Shown in pieces: positions 43,639-53,600 of a stretch of 64,000 bases of DNA. The notes under the pieces are model-generated. The model was not told the DNA's origin. It searched no databases and saw only the letters and a program-made list of their open reading frames with translations. The stretch covers positions 173,705 to 237,704 of the forward strand of contig JANQPA010000077.1 in NCBI GenBank assembly GCA_028285545.1, in the 5' to 3' direction. Origin of the DNA: Saprospiraceae bacterium (GTDB lineage: Bacteria > Bacteroidota > Bacteroidia > Chitinophagales > Saprospiraceae). The number at the start of each line of letters is the position of its first letter. Position 1 is the stretch's first letter. The position numbers were made by a program, and so were the translations under genes.

Positions 43639-46029
43639 ATGTACAGAAATTACTTAAAAATAGCTATCAGAAATTTAAAGAAAAACCGCCTCCATGCTTA
43701 CATCAATATTTTTGGTTTGGCCTTAGGTTTTGTAGTAGCTATACTCTCCATACTATACATCAATAATGAATTGGGTTTTGAAAAATGGATTCCGGATCAG
43801 GAGCAGATCTACCGGGTATATCAGCAAGCACAAAATCAATCGACTGGAGGTTGGGTCTACTCACCAAGTCCTTTAGCCACAACACTGGCTCAGGGAATTC
43901 CCGGAATAAAGGAGGCTACAAAACTCTATTTAGAGGATGAAGTCCTGTTTACCAAAGAAGAAGATGCTTTTTACTTAAAAAAAGTGGCCTTTGTTGATAG
44001 CTCATTTTTTAAGATTTTTCCCTTTCCTTTCAAGGTAGGTGATATTAGAACCGCTCTGAATGAACCAAATTCGATTGTTATTTCTGAAAAGATCTCAAAA
44101 CTATTTTTCGGAGAAGCAAACCCCATTGGTCAGACCTTGAAATACGATGGAGAAGTGGTTTACCAGATAAAGGGCGTGTTGCCCCAGGATCTGGGAAATA
44201 CCTTCCTCAAGCATGACGTTTATTTGTCTATCGACAATAAGGTACCCGATCATTGGTTGGCAAACAGGGTGACCACCTACATAAAGAAAGAAGAACAGGC
44301 CAATATTGAGCACATCGCCCAACAGACAGATGAGTTGATTTTTCCCATCATGAAAAAGGAAATGCAGGCCTTTAATCTACCCTATGAATCAAAAGCCGAT
44401 ATACACAAATGGAAATATCAGGCTTTAGCTGACATCCATCTACACTCAGAAGAAATTTCTAGTTTTCAGGCTTCACAAGGAGCGGTGAGCAAACTGTTTC
44501 TATTTGGAGTGATTACTTTTATTGTCTTATTAATAGCCAGTATCAATTATATCAATTTGTCCACTGCTAAAGGGACAAGAAGAGCCAAGGAAGTGGGCGT
44601 TCGAAAAGTGACCGGCGCTCAAAAACATCAATTGATCGGGCAATTTTTAACAGAATCTGTCCTACAGTCCATCATTGCCTTATTTATTGCTGTGGGTTTA
44701 TCAGAGGCCCTTTTGCCTGTTTTTAACCAGATAAGCAATCGCAATTTGACCTTTCTAGACTCGCATTCGGTTATCATAATTTTACCCTTACTGGCTTTAA
44801 GCGTCCTCATTGGTTTGGCAGCAGGTATTTATCCCGCCTTTTTTCTGTCTCGATTTAATACTATAAAATCCCTAAAAGGAAATATACTTGGAAGTTCAGG
44901 TGGTCAGTTTTTCAGGAAAGCTCTGGTGGTCACCCAATTTTCCATGACCGTCATCTTGATCATTACCCTGTTTTTTATTCATAAACAAATTAATTTCATG
45001 CAAGCTCAGGAATTGGGTTTTGATGATGAGCAGGTAATGAGTATTGAGATGAACAGGAGAAGCTCCTGGGAAAAAGCAGAGCGCCTAAAAAGTAATTTTG
45101 AAGAGATTGATGGGGTAAAATCGATGGCTTTTTCAAACAATATCCCCGGGAAAAAAAATACCCAATATGGGATTGAAATACCTGGAAAGACAATAAAATC
45201 TAGTCCAGATGTCTTATTCACCTCCGAAAATTTTGATCAGACCCTGAGCTTGGAGTTGAAAGAAGGAAGGTTTTTATCTTCCGAGTATTCCAGCGACGCG
45301 CAGGAAGCTTATGTTGTCAATGAAAAATTCGTAAAAGAGTATGAGATTGAAACTCCAATCGGTCAGGAAATGAAATTTTTCTCAGACGATAAATATGGAC
45401 GAATTGTAGGGGTGATCAAAGATTTTCACTTTACCGGTTTGGAAGACCAGATCAATCCTCTGGTGATGAGCGGCAAAACTAATCTGAATACTTATGCCTA
45501 TGCCGTATTCAAAATAAGATCAGCGGATGTGTCCAAGACCGTGTCGACCCTCAAAAAGGAATGGGTTAATATTGAACCGGAGCATCCCATACGCTATGCT
45601 TTTCTGGATGAAACATTTGCTGCCCAGTACCAGGAAAATGAGAATTTCATGCGCATCATCATTTATGCGACTACCCTGACTATCTTGATTGCCATGCTAG
45701 GTTTATTTGGCCTATCTTCTTTTATGACTGAACAACGAACCAAAGAGATCGGTGTTCGGAAAGTACTCGGAGCCAGCGTCTCAAACCTTGTGGTTTTACT
45801 CGTTAAGGACTTCTTGCTATTAGTCCTTATTGCCGGAATAATTGCTATTCCATTTGCTCATGTATTGGTTCAAAAATGGTTGGAAGATTTTGCTTATACT
45901 ACAACGATCAATGCTCCTCCTTTTGTCCTTGCTATAATCAGTGCTCTGGTTTTAGCTATTTTGACGGTAAGCTATCAATCGGTTAGGGTTTCTGCTGAAA
46001 ATCCTGTAAAGGCTTTGAAGGCGGAATAG
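43639..46029 (+). CDS. MacB/FtsX-like ABC transporter permease
   Basis: A 796-residue inner-membrane protein with duplicated architecture: N-terminal helix (about 20-42, HAYINIFGLALGFVVAILSI), periplasmic MacB-like domain (about 45-280), and three transmembrane helices of an FtsX domain (about 285-420) with GTRRAKEVGVRKVTGA. A second helix, periplasmic part and FtsX domain follow (about 425-796), with EQRTKEIGVRKVLGAS and a C-terminal VRVSAENPVKALKAE. These proteins usually work with an ATP-binding subunit to export or act mechanically on substrates. No ATPase gene is adjacent. It is preceded by a predicted sigma-54 promoter. Confidence 0.92.
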   Translation: MYRNYLKIAIRNLKKNRLHAYINIFGLALGFVVAILSILYINNELGFEKWIPDQEQIYRVYQQAQNQSTGGWVYSPSPLATTLAQGIPGIKEATKLYLEDEVLFTKEEDAFYLKKVAFVDSSFFKIFPFPFKVGDIRTALNEPNSIVISEKISKLFFGEANPIGQTLKYDGEVVYQIKGVLPQDLGNTFLKHDVYLSIDNKVPDHWLANRVTTYIKKEEQANIEHIAQQTDELIFPIMKKEMQAFNLPYESKADIHKWKYQALADIHLHSEEISSFQASQGAVSKLFLFGVITFIVLLIASINYINLSTAKGTRRAKEVGVRKVTGAQKHQLIGQFLTESVLQSIIALFIAVGLSEALLPVFNQISNRNLTFLDSHSVIIILPLLALSVLIGLAAGIYPAFFLSRFNTIKSLKGNILGSSGGQFFRKALVVTQFSMTVILIITLFFIHKQINFMQAQELGFDDEQVMSIEMNRRSSWEKAERLKSNFEEIDGVKSMAFSNNIPGKKNTQYGIEIPGKTIKSSPDVLFTSENFDQTLSLELKEGRFLSSEYSSDAQEAYVVNEKFVKEYEIETPIGQEMKFFSDDKYGRIVGVIKDFHFTGLEDQINPLVMSGKTNLNTYAYAVFKIRSADVSKTVSTLKKEWVNIEPEHPIRYAFLDETFAAQYQENENFMRIIIYATTLTILIAMLGLFGLSSFMTEQRTKEIGVRKVLGASVSNLVVLLVKDFLLLVLIAGIIAIPFAHVLVQKWLEDFAYTTTINAPPFVLAIISALVLAILTVSYQSVRVSAENPVKALKAE

Positions 46030-46116
46030 GCTTTTGTAGAGCTTAGTTTTGGTTGCCTAGGAAGGCCAAATTATTAATTGAGGAATGTTATTTGCGAAAA
46101 GTAGTCATTTAAATTA

Positions 46117-47763
46117 TTACTGATCAATTTCAACAGGCACAAAATTAAATTTATTTACATCAAAGAGCCCTAAATCAGTTATTTTTAGTGATGGGATAAC
46201 GGGTAAGGCTAAAAAAGAAAGAGCCATAAAGGGCGCTTTCAATTTACATCCAAGAACTTCTTTTGTCCATAAATCAATATGTGAATATTTTTCAGCTACA
46301 GAATATCCATTTTCAGGACTCATTAGTCCTGCAATTGGTAAGGCTAAAAGTTTTATTTCTCCCTGTCCATCAGTTGCACTTATACCTCCGCCAACTTCAA
46401 TAACAGCATTTACAGCATCGCAAATAGCCTGTTCATCAGTACCCACTGCAACTATATTATGTGAATCATGAGCAACACTAGAGGCAAGAGCTCCCTTAGA
46501 TAAACCAAAACCACGCACAAATCCTACGCTAGGTTTACTATCTTCAACGTATCTGTTAACCACTGTGATTTTCAACATATCCTGCTTAGGATCTGCGAGT
46601 AAGAAACCATTTTGTCTGGCTCCTAGAAGTTTTTCTTCTTCAGTAACAATTTCACCATCTAAGGTCTTGATAATTCGGATTTCCCCTTCTAGCGAATCCG
46701 TCTGAAGTCTAAAATGATCAGGAGATTTAGGGAGGGCTTTAAAATTATTGGGCGTTTCAGATGGAATAAATTCAATTAAAGACTTTCCATCTTTAGCAAC
46801 CTGTTCTCCATTTATCCAAGTTTCCTTTACCTTGAATGAATTCAAATCTTCCACTAAAATAAAATCGGCTAAATCACCTTCCTGCAACTTGCCAACTGGC
46901 AATTTATAATGTTCAATTGGATGTATACAGGCTGCTCGCAAAACATCAAAAAGATCACAACCATTTTCAATTGCTCTGGCGACCAACTGGTTAATATGCC
47001 CTTTAATCAGGTCATCCGGATGTTTGTCATCGCTGCAAAACATAATTTGTTTAGGGAATTCCTTGATAAGGGGCCATAGGGCATCAAAATTTCGAGCAGC
47101 ACTTCCTTCTCGAATGGCTATTTTTACGCCCAATTGAGCTTTTTCAAATCCTTCCTCATAGGTAAAGCATTCATGATCCGTTGTAATTCCAGCTGCAAAA
47201 TATTTCTTAGCATCTTCGCCACCTAATCCAGGAGCATGACCGTCAATGGGTTTATTTAACTCAATTGCCGACTTGATTTTCCTCATAACCTCTTTATCCT
47301 CAAAAAGAACTCCTGGGAAATTCATCATTTCCGATAGGTAAACTATTTCAGGGTTCTCCAGCAACTTGTGTACTTCTTCTGAATTCAAAACAGCCCCTGC
47401 AGTTTCAAAAGAGGTAGCGGGGACACAAGAAGGTGCACCAAAGAAAAATTTAAACGGGACTTTTTGGGCTTCTTTCAACATGTAATCAACTCCAGAAACG
47501 CCAAGTACGTTGGCAATTTCATGTGGATCAGATACTGTAGCAACAGTGCCATGAACAACAGCTAATCTGGCAAATTCTGTGGGCGGAAGCATGCTACTTT
47601 CAATATGAACATGGGCATCAATAAAACCAGGGAGAAGATATCCAGAGTCGCTGGGAATATTGTCAACACGATGAATCTTGGATATCCTTTCACCTTTTAG
47701 AGTAAGCTCTACAGGATATATTTGATTTAGATGAAGGTCTACCAGTTGTGCTTTGATTGTCAT
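46117..47763 (-). CDS. ade: Adenine deaminase
   Basis: A 548-residue amidohydrolase that converts adenine to hypoxanthine and ammonia in purine salvage. The motifs are all in place: metal-binding LLPGFIDAHVHIESSML (near 45-60), SDPHEIANVLG, DGHAPGLGG, ITTDHECFT, and FCSDDKHPDDL with the catalytic Asp. The C-terminal subdomain has VAHDSHNIVAVGTDEQAI and GGGISATDGQGEI. The length equals the bacterial Ade family. It is convergent with the ABC permease and stands alone. Confidence 0.96.
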   Translation of the reverse strand: MTIKAQLVDLHLNQIYPVELTLKGERISKIHRVDNIPSDSGYLLPGFIDAHVHIESSMLPPTEFARLAVVHGTVATVSDPHEIANVLGVSGVDYMLKEAQKVPFKFFFGAPSCVPATSFETAGAVLNSEEVHKLLENPEIVYLSEMMNFPGVLFEDKEVMRKIKSAIELNKPIDGHAPGLGGEDAKKYFAAGITTDHECFTYEEGFEKAQLGVKIAIREGSAARNFDALWPLIKEFPKQIMFCSDDKHPDDLIKGHINQLVARAIENGCDLFDVLRAACIHPIEHYKLPVGKLQEGDLADFILVEDLNSFKVKETWINGEQVAKDGKSLIEFIPSETPNNFKALPKSPDHFRLQTDSLEGEIRIIKTLDGEIVTEEEKLLGARQNGFLLADPKQDMLKITVVNRYVEDSKPSVGFVRGFGLSKGALASSVAHDSHNIVAVGTDEQAICDAVNAVIEVGGGISATDGQGEIKLLALPIAGLMSPENGYSVAEKYSHIDLWTKEVLGCKLKAPFMALSFLALPVIPSLKITDLGLFDVNKFNFVPVEIDQ

Positions 47764-48352
47764 AAAGTTCAGATTAAGTCAAATTAAGTTATTCTGTAGC
47801 CTTTCCTGAAATTTAATCTTTTTTAATAATTTTCAAAGACCTTGTTGTATGGATAAATAAAATTTGGTTTGAAAATAGATTAGGAATGGTTTGATAATTT
47901 CTGCCACCCCAACCTCTGAACCACGGATTTTACAGATTACCCAATTTCACGGATTACGCTTTATGAATGCAAAAAGAGTAATCTGTGAATTTCTGTGACA
48001 TCGATCCAATCCGCGGTCCAGACGTAAAAAATAGCAGCAAACAAAAAAAGTTGCCTGTACATAAAATAATTTCACTGCTAGAATTACCAGTAGTTTAATC
48101 TGCATTGAGATTCCTGATTTTCATACTGGAATCGAGTATCTTAGGCTTAAAGGGCCTTTAAAGAAAGCCCTTCGTAGTAGGACTCCGAAGCGGCCGCACA
48201 AAACAGTGTTTGAACGAAGCGAGTTTATTTTGTAGAACGGGATTTTGACACTATTTTTAGTCAAGTGTAGAATGAAGGGGGTCATGGGAGTAAAATCCCG
48301 TTAAATGGTCGTTATTTGGAGCTGAAGGTCAGAAAAAACAAAATGAACATCT
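47764..48352. other. Intergenic region with an imperfect inverted repeat element
   Basis: No gene seen. Besides the inverted repeat at 47911-48023, the stretch 48170-48320 looks like non-coding debris. One segment (TTTTGACACTATTTTTAGTC near 48241-48262) weakly resembles the sigma-54 promoter at 43566. Confidence 0.5.
47911..48023. repeat. Imperfect inverted repeat, about 46-bp arms
   Basis: The left arm (47911-47958) contains CTCTGAACCACGGATT and TTCACGGATTACG. The right arm (about 47976-48023) contains the near complements GTAATCTGTGAAT and AATCCGCGGTCCAGACG. The arms enclose about 17 bases. This kind of CACGGATT/AATCTGTG unit is often seen between Bacteroidota genes. No coding content. Confidence 0.6.
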
Positions 48353-49084
48353 ATGCTAAAATTCTTTAGAAGAATAAGGCGGAAATTGCTAAATGAAGGA
48401 AACCCCAAAAAATATCTGATTTACGCGATTGGGGAAATATTACTGGTCATGATTGGTATTTTGTTAGCTCTACAAGTTAACAAATGGAATGAACAAAGGA
48501 TTGATGTGAAACAACGTAAATATTACACGCAATCCTTAATGGAAGACCTTCGTAAAGATACATCCATTCTTAATGCTTCCATAGCTACCGCAGAAGAGGA
48601 CGATAGAAAATTGATGAGGATTGCAAAACGGCTTTCCTCACCACTGGCCAATGAAGATACATTTAAATTAGTATCCCGAACAGAGATTGTTTTTATTTAT
48701 GAGGCTTATCGCCCTCCGTCCCAAAACACCTTTTCCATCCTGCAATCAACTGGGAAATTAGAATTATTCGACAAGGAAATTTACAATGATATTTTAGATT
48801 TGCGAATTGAGCAAGATCGTTATGAATCAATTCATCATTCAGCAACCACAAACTTACAGTTGGCCATTGATCATCTCAAGAAAATTAGGATACCTTATGA
48901 GTTATCTCTTATCAAGGGCCAATTATATGAAGAAAATTATAGTACCGTAAATTCTACAGCCCTTTTTCTAGAGTTTAATAATTTCATTACTACTAAATTT
49001 ATCGTAAATCAGTATATAACCATAGCGCGAAGGCGAGTTCTGGATAATACATTGAATCTTCTTGAGAAACTCGAAAATGGTTAG
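48353..49084 (+). CDS. DUF6090 family membrane protein
   Basis: A 243-residue protein with the family signature MLKFFRRIRRKLLNEGNPKKYLIYAIGEI. A transmembrane helix follows (about 25-44, LLVMIGILLALQVNKWNE), then a helical periplasmic or cytoplasmic domain (EDLRKDTSILNASI) of unknown function. The length is normal. Members are common in Bacteroidota and their role is not known. Confidence 0.85.
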   Translation: MLKFFRRIRRKLLNEGNPKKYLIYAIGEILLVMIGILLALQVNKWNEQRIDVKQRKYYTQSLMEDLRKDTSILNASIATAEEDDRKLMRIAKRLSSPLANEDTFKLVSRTEIVFIYEAYRPPSQNTFSILQSTGKLELFDKEIYNDILDLRIEQDRYESIHHSATTNLQLAIDHLKKIRIPYELSLIKGQLYEENYSTVNSTALFLEFNNFITTKFIVNQYITIARRRVLDNTLNLLEKLENG

Positions 49085-49150
49085 GCATTTTTTATGTTTC
49101 TAATGAAGAACGCTTTTTAGAAGCTCTTAAACAAACTATTGGCGTAAAGT

Positions 49151-49764
49151 GTGCTTCTTTACTGTGGGGCAAAATGCCGGATACTATTAGCTGAGGAGAT
49201 TGAGCCTGGTTTCTTTATCATTAGCAATGGCGATCATTTTATTGTAAAAATGGAAGCAGGTTCAGAAAAAAGCACGATTAATAAAATAGCCGCTTTATAT
49301 AAAGCTATAATAAAACCTATCCGTTTGAATTTTCCTTCTTGGATGAGCGGTACCAACAATTGTACGCGGCGGAAGAGCGTGTAAGCAACCTATCTAGATA
49401 TTTCGCAAGATTAGCCATATTGATTTCTTGTTTGGGTTTATTAGGATTGGCCACTTTCTCAGCAGAAAGGCGTCGCAAAGAGATCAGCATTCGGAAAGTT
49501 ATTGGACAACCTGCCTGGCATGTTGCCACCATGCTTTCTGGTGAATTTACAAGTTTAGTGATTATCGCCATTCTTATTGGCCTTCCGGTAGCTTATTATA
49601 TAAGCCATAATTGGCTGTTGAATTTTGCTTATCGGATACCTCTTCAACTTTGGTTCTTTATGACAGCAGGTCTTATTGCTGTTTTAATTGCTGTAATGAC
49701 GGTTGGCATTAGAGCTTTACAAGCTGCTTATAAAAACCCGATTGATGGTTTGCGAGAGGAGTAA
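49151..49764 (+). pseudogene. C-terminal remnant of a MacB/FtsX-like ABC permease, frameshifted
   Basis: The last 141 codons (49339-49764) read as the final FtsX domain: YAAEERVSNLSRYFA, ERRRKEISIRKVIG, three transmembrane helices and the end NPIDGLREE. Just upstream, YPFEFSFLDERYQQ continues in frame but meets a stop. In a shifted frame, DHFIVKMEAGSEKSTINKIAALYKAI (49235-49310) is the matching preceding piece. A frameshift near 49310 and loss of the N-terminal 600 residues make this a pseudogene. Confidence 0.8.
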
Positions 49765-49883
49765 ATAGTTAGGACAAAGGTATTAGATTTATAAGCTGAG
49801 TCGCAGGTTCGAATATTGCATATTTATGGAGGCATAAAACAAAAACAACCCATTGGTTTACAATGAGTTGTTTTTAATGTTGT

Positions 49884-49957
49884 GTAGACCCACTAGGACT
49901 CGAACCTAGAACGACAGGACCAAAACCTGCTGTGTTGCCAATTACACCATGGGTCTA
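49884..49957 (-). tRNA. tRNA-Gln (anticodon TTG)
   Basis: The minus strand folds as a cloverleaf. The 7-bp acceptor stem is TAGACCC/GGGTCTA, the D arm is GGTGTAATTGGCAACAC, the anticodon loop is TTTTGGT with anticodon TTG, and the T arm is CTAGGTTCGAGTCCTAG. CCA is not encoded. It decodes CAA (and CAG by wobble). Confidence 0.95.
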
Positions 49958-50030
49958 TCCACTTTTGGTTAAAAGCGTTGCAAAAATAATACCTCTGTTT
50001 CTATTAATCAAGTGTTTTGGGAAATATTTT

Positions 50031-50249
50031 TGAGTTCAGCGTTCAGGGTTTCGGGTTCTGAGTTTTAGAAGCTTGCTTTACTTAAGATCCAGTTGCTTAT
50101 TGGAGCTTCTTTCTTAGGCAGAACTCACAAATATTGCAGATTTATCAATCAAATCATCATAGTATCGCAGAATTGAAGCATCAAATAACTTTGAAACTTT
50201 CAATATTGCAAAACTAAACTCTGAACTCTAAACACATAACCCAGAACTA
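50031..50249. repeat. Extragenic element with degenerate inverted GAGTTCAG-type ends
   Basis: The left end (50031-50068) is GAGTTCAGCGTTCAGGG with GGGTTCTGAGTTTTAG. The right end (about 50211-50249) is its approximate reverse complement (CTAAACTCTGAACTC, CCCAGAAC). About 140 bp of non-coding sequence lies between. The same end motif bounds the element at 54400-54596. Confidence 0.5.
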
Positions 50250-50250
50250 A

Positions 50251-51099
50251 TCAAGCTACCATACTCTCATCCTGTTCCTCTACTTTCTTAAACGGTAATT
50301 CTTCTTCATTGAGGATGTCATACAAATACTCGTGATATTCCGGGAAGTTAGGCAGATTGTTGTGATGGGCCTGATCAACAGGGATCAGGATGACCTTGTC
50401 AGGAGCTTCCTTCTGAAGTTTTTGACTGTTTGAAAAAGGAATGAGCCGATCCTTGCGTCCATGGATGATGAAAATAGGACAGGAAATGATCTTAAAAAAT
50501 CGATCCGTACGGATTGGATATCGGAGCAGCCATTTTAGGGGCATCCAAAATCCATAGAGCCGGATGTGATGGAAAAAACTATAATAAGGTGAGTCTAAAA
50601 TCAACATCCTTGGATTATTCCAGGAAGCCAAACGGGCCGCAATACCACTGCCTAATGAACGACCATAAAGGATAATCTTATCTTCGCCATACTGTTTTAC
50701 CAACTTCTTGTAGACGGTTTGGGAGTCATTAAATAATGATCGCTCTGTACGCTTACCCTGACTTTTTCCAAAACCCCGATAATCAATCATGAAAAAATCA
50801 TAACCCTTACCCACAAAATCCTTGGCAAATTTGCCCCAGCCTTTTAAACTCCGGGAATTTCCTTTTAGGTAAAAAACAACCCCCTTAGAATTGGGTACCC
50901 GAAAATGTAAGGCATTCACCTCACCACCATCTTCCATATCAAAGGTCAATTCCTCAAATGGAAATGGATATTTATACTCAAAATATTTGGGTAAAATCTC
51001 AGGACGGAAGAAAAAATAGTCCTGAAAAAAATAGAAAATTAAACACAGCGATACATAAACGATTCCTACTATTACTAGTATGGAGATTAGGCCTGTCAT
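50251..51099 (-). CDS. Alpha/beta hydrolase (ABHD13/YfhR-like), membrane-anchored
   Basis: A 282-residue protein. An N-terminal membrane helix (about 4-26) precedes YFFFRPEILP, a common entry sequence of this group. The hydrolase core has VVFYLKGNSRSLKGW, MIDYRGFGKSQG, nucleophile Ser148 in YGRSLGSG, Asp in HGRKDRLIP (about 219) and His in QAHHNNL (about 245). It is probably an esterase or lipase-like enzyme facing the cytoplasm or periplasm. The substrate is unknown. Confidence 0.85.
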   Translation of the reverse strand: MTGLISILVIVGIVYVSLCLIFYFFQDYFFFRPEILPKYFEYKYPFPFEELTFDMEDGGEVNALHFRVPNSKGVVFYLKGNSRSLKGWGKFAKDFVGKGYDFFMIDYRGFGKSQGKRTERSLFNDSQTVYKKLVKQYGEDKIILYGRSLGSGIAARLASWNNPRMLILDSPYYSFFHHIRLYGFWMPLKWLLRYPIRTDRFFKIISCPIFIIHGRKDRLIPFSNSQKLQKEAPDKVILIPVDQAHHNNLPNFPEYHEYLYDILNEEELPFKKVEEQDESMVA

Positions 51100-51144
51100 G
51101 ACATTTTCGGTTTTGGTGCCTTAAAGATAGTAATTTTTTTAATA

Positions 51145-51299
51145 AGTATTATAGTAGTCTGGTGTTCTAGTAGTCTAGTAATTAATCACATATACTAGTT
51201 TTATTTTTCTTATCTGTCTCAAATCTAAAATCATCTCACATTAGATCCCAAATACCAGATCACCATACTACCATACTACCAGCCTACTATACTACTATT
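51145..51299. repeat. Inverted low-complexity arrays (TAGTAGTCTAGTA / TACTACCATACTACC)
   Basis: The left array (51145-51182) repeats TAGTAGTCT-like units. The right array (about 51251-51299) repeats TACTACC/TACTATA units in the opposite sense. They flank about 70 bp between two divergent genes. They could form a stem or be slippage-prone repeats. Confidence 0.5.
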
Positions 51300-51331
51300 T
51301 TCCCTATCTTACCCCAAAAAAACCAACACAC

Positions 51332-51916
51332 ATGATGAATGCACTTCTAATACTCAAATCCATACATATCATTGGCTTTGTAGCCTGGTTCGCAGGGCTG
51401 TTCTATCTGGTTCGAATGTTTGTATATTATGTGGAAGCTGGTGATAAGCCAGATCCTGAAAAGAAAATCCTCCAAAACCAACACAATAAAATGTCCTGGC
51501 GGGTTTATAAAATCATCTGTAATCCTGCAATGATGATTACCTGGACGGCCGGACTGGCCATGATTGGTCTTGGATTTACGGATGGTGTTCCTAATTATCT
51601 TAAATCAGAAGTGGGTACTCCCGGATGGATGCACCTCAAATTATTGTTGGTGGTTCTCCTAACCGTTTACCATATTTGGGCAAAACGCATGATCAAGAAA
51701 TTAGAGGAAGGAAAGGCTAATGTTAGCTCCTGGCAATTTAGATTGCTCAATGAATTCCCAACTTTATTTTTAGTAGCCATTGCCTTTACCGCCACACTTG
51801 GTAAGGCAGGAACGCTGAATTATGTATATCTCGGAATTGGTCTGGTGGTCTTTGTAGGCTTATTGTATATGGGAGCAAAGGCTTATCAAAAGAAAAGAGC
51901 AGCAGCAAAATCATAA
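51332..51916 (+). CDS. hemJ: HemJ-type protoporphyrinogen IX oxidase
   Basis: A 194-residue integral membrane protein with four to five transmembrane helices. HemJ oxidises protoporphyrinogen IX to protoporphyrin IX in heme synthesis. The family signature is present: LKSIHIIGFVAWFAGLFYLVRMFVYYVE with the conserved His12, and GWMHLKLLLV with the conserved Lys103. The end is basic and cytoplasmic. The start could be either of two adjacent ATG codons. It ends in a strong shared terminator. Confidence 0.9.
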   Translation: MMNALLILKSIHIIGFVAWFAGLFYLVRMFVYYVEAGDKPDPEKKILQNQHNKMSWRVYKIICNPAMMITWTAGLAMIGLGFTDGVPNYLKSEVGTPGWMHLKLLLVVLLTVYHIWAKRMIKKLEEGKANVSSWQFRLLNEFPTLFLVAIAFTATLGKAGTLNYVYLGIGLVVFVGLLYMGAKAYQKKRAAAKS

Positions 51917-51953
51917 ATAAATAGGGTTGGCCAGGGGCCAACCCTATTTATTT
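51915..51953. terminator. Bidirectional terminator hairpin after hemJ
   Basis: A perfect inverted repeat with 18-bp arms (51915-51932 and 51936-51953, core AGGGTTGGCC/GGCCAACCCT) around AGG, A/T-rich on both flanks. It lies between the convergent hemJ and outer-membrane protein genes. Confidence 0.9.
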
Positions 51954-51964
51954 AAACAAAAATT

Positions 51965-52555
51965 TTACCAATCCCAATCACTGTCATCATCAAAACCTCC
52001 AAATCTTAGTGTTATTCCTCCTACAAAATTACTGAAGGCATCATTGGTCAAACCTGGAAGGTCATTAATTCCCGTCGTAACCCGGTAACCACCCGTAAGA
52101 GCCAATTGGAAGAATCGCGTAACATTAACCTCAAAACCCAACTCCGGAGTTAAGGTAAAAATACGATCTGTGAAAATATCATCTCCATCCTGTCTTAGAC
52201 GAGCTTTACCCCAGCCCAGGCGAGTACTCCCATATACATGAACAAGACTGTTTGGATTGCTGGTAACACCTAACCACAAACCTCCGTGCTTATATTTTAT
52301 ACGATAGTCTTCTCCTTCAAAACTATAATTGGCATCATCCGTACCCAATCCGTATCCTCCAAAGAAGAAATTATCCATAATCACAGCACCACCACCACCA
52401 ATACTGACAATAGATTCATCTGCAATAGAACTGATTTCAAAAATGGGTGCCCCAAATCCACCCCAATTATCCACATTCCCAAATAGGGTTTGTTGCTGCG
52501 CGAGGAGACCAAATGAGGTCAAAAGGCAAGATGTTAGTATAATTAGCTTTTTCAT
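51965..52555 (-). CDS. Outer-membrane beta-barrel protein
   Basis: A 196-residue exported protein. The signal peptide ends in GLLAQ (about residue 20). The remainder has alternating hydrophobic strands, many glycines and aromatic belts (FFFGGYGLGTDD, GGLWLGVTSN, LALTGGYRVTTG). A barrel-closing GGITLRFGGF is followed by an acidic tail (DDDSDWDW). It resembles small porin-like or OmpW-like barrels, but no family is assigned. Confidence 0.75.
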   Translation of the reverse strand: MKKLIILTSCLLTSFGLLAQQQTLFGNVDNWGGFGAPIFEISSIADESIVSIGGGGAVIMDNFFFGGYGLGTDDANYSFEGEDYRIKYKHGGLWLGVTSNPNSLVHVYGSTRLGWGKARLRQDGDDIFTDRIFTLTPELGFEVNVTRFFQLALTGGYRVTTGINDLPGLTNDAFSNFVGGITLRFGGFDDDSDWDW

Positions 52556-52810
52556 GTCTAGTGATTTTTGTTTTTTTAAAAACTTATTCTATGTCGACTT
52601 TTATGCCCCAAAGGTTACGCTCTCAGGACAAAATTTTAAAATTAATCGCTGAACAACTCAATTTCTTGGATTTGAGGAATCCCAATGCATTATGTTTTCT
52701 ATAATCCTCTTATGAAATCCTGAAATACCCGGCTGAGAGAAAATTGAAACTTTCTCTTCTTTTAAGATGTATTATTCATGTCAATACCCCTATTTTAAAT
52801 AAAAACTCTT

Positions 52811-53599
52811 ATGGATTTTAATAAAGATGTAATTGAAAGAAGCTATGAGCAACCGGTAGTGGTTGACTTTTGGGCACCCTGGTGCGGGCCTTGTAAAGTT
52901 TTGGGGCCAGTCATTGAACAACTGGCTGAAGAACAAAAAGATCAATGGGACCTGGTAAAAGTCAATACCGAAGAGGAATATGACCTTTCTGTTCAATATC
53001 AGATAAGAAGTATACCTAACGTAAAAATGTTCCATAAAGGAGAAGTAATTGCCGAATTTATGGGCGCTCTACCTCGCATGCAAATCATCAAATGGCTTGG
53101 TGAACACCTACCCAGTGCAGACAAAGAGGCAATAGCTATTCTGATTGAAAATTTAAAATCAGGGAATACTTCGGAAGAGGAGTTGTTACAAATTGAAAAT
53201 ACCATCCAACAAAATCCTGAGGCAAGTGAAGCTCGTATAGCACTAGCTCAATATTATGTTTTTCGACAGCCAAAAAAAGCAACAGATCTGGTAGCAGCAG
53301 TCAAATTGGGTGATAAAGAATCATCAGAGGCACAAGATATTAAAGAACTGGCTAGATTAATGACATTGAATGGCCAGGAGGATGGACCGGTTACAGCTAA
53401 AATAAAAGCGGCTCAAAATTCTTTCCAGCAAGGAGAATTAGAAACTGGCATCCAGGAATTAATTGATGCCGCCAGTATGGATAAATCTTACCTGGATGAC
53501 CTGCCTCGAAAAGCAGCCATCGCCTTTTTTAGGATCTTAGGAAACCAGCATCCCTTGACTAAAAATTATCGGTGGAAGTTTGATATGGCACTATACTAA
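52811..53599 (+). CDS. Thioredoxin-TPR protein (CnoX/YbbN-like)
   Basis: A 262-residue cytoplasmic protein. Residues about 1-105 are a thioredoxin fold with the active site WCGPC (Cys25, Cys28) and the cis-Pro loop SIPNVK. Residues about 110-262 are TPR-like helical repeats (IENTIQQNPEASEARIALAQYYV). This domain order is that of CnoX/YbbN, a chaperone and redox holdase that protects proteins from oxidative damage. Unlike E. coli CnoX, it retains both active-site cysteines. It is convergent with the DJ-1-like gene and is followed by a strong terminator. Confidence 0.88.
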   Translation: MDFNKDVIERSYEQPVVVDFWAPWCGPCKVLGPVIEQLAEEQKDQWDLVKVNTEEEYDLSVQYQIRSIPNVKMFHKGEVIAEFMGALPRMQIIKWLGEHLPSADKEAIAILIENLKSGNTSEEELLQIENTIQQNPEASEARIALAQYYVFRQPKKATDLVAAVKLGDKESSEAQDIKELARLMTLNGQEDGPVTAKIKAAQNSFQQGELETGIQELIDAASMDKSYLDDLPRKAAIAFFRILGNQHPLTKNYRWKFDMALY

Positions 53600-53600
53600 A

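Noticed and set aside
48230..48265. Second sigma-54 promoter before the DUF6090 gene
   Set aside because: TTGACAC replaces the key TGGCAC and the -12 bases do not match; probably a chance or decayed likeness.
49339..49764. Independent small membrane protein gene
   Set aside because: It matches only the last FtsX domain of a large permease, with the preceding part in another frame, so it is a remnant.
51145..51299. CRISPR array
   Set aside because: The short words are irregular, lack unique spacers of constant length and have no cas genes nearby.
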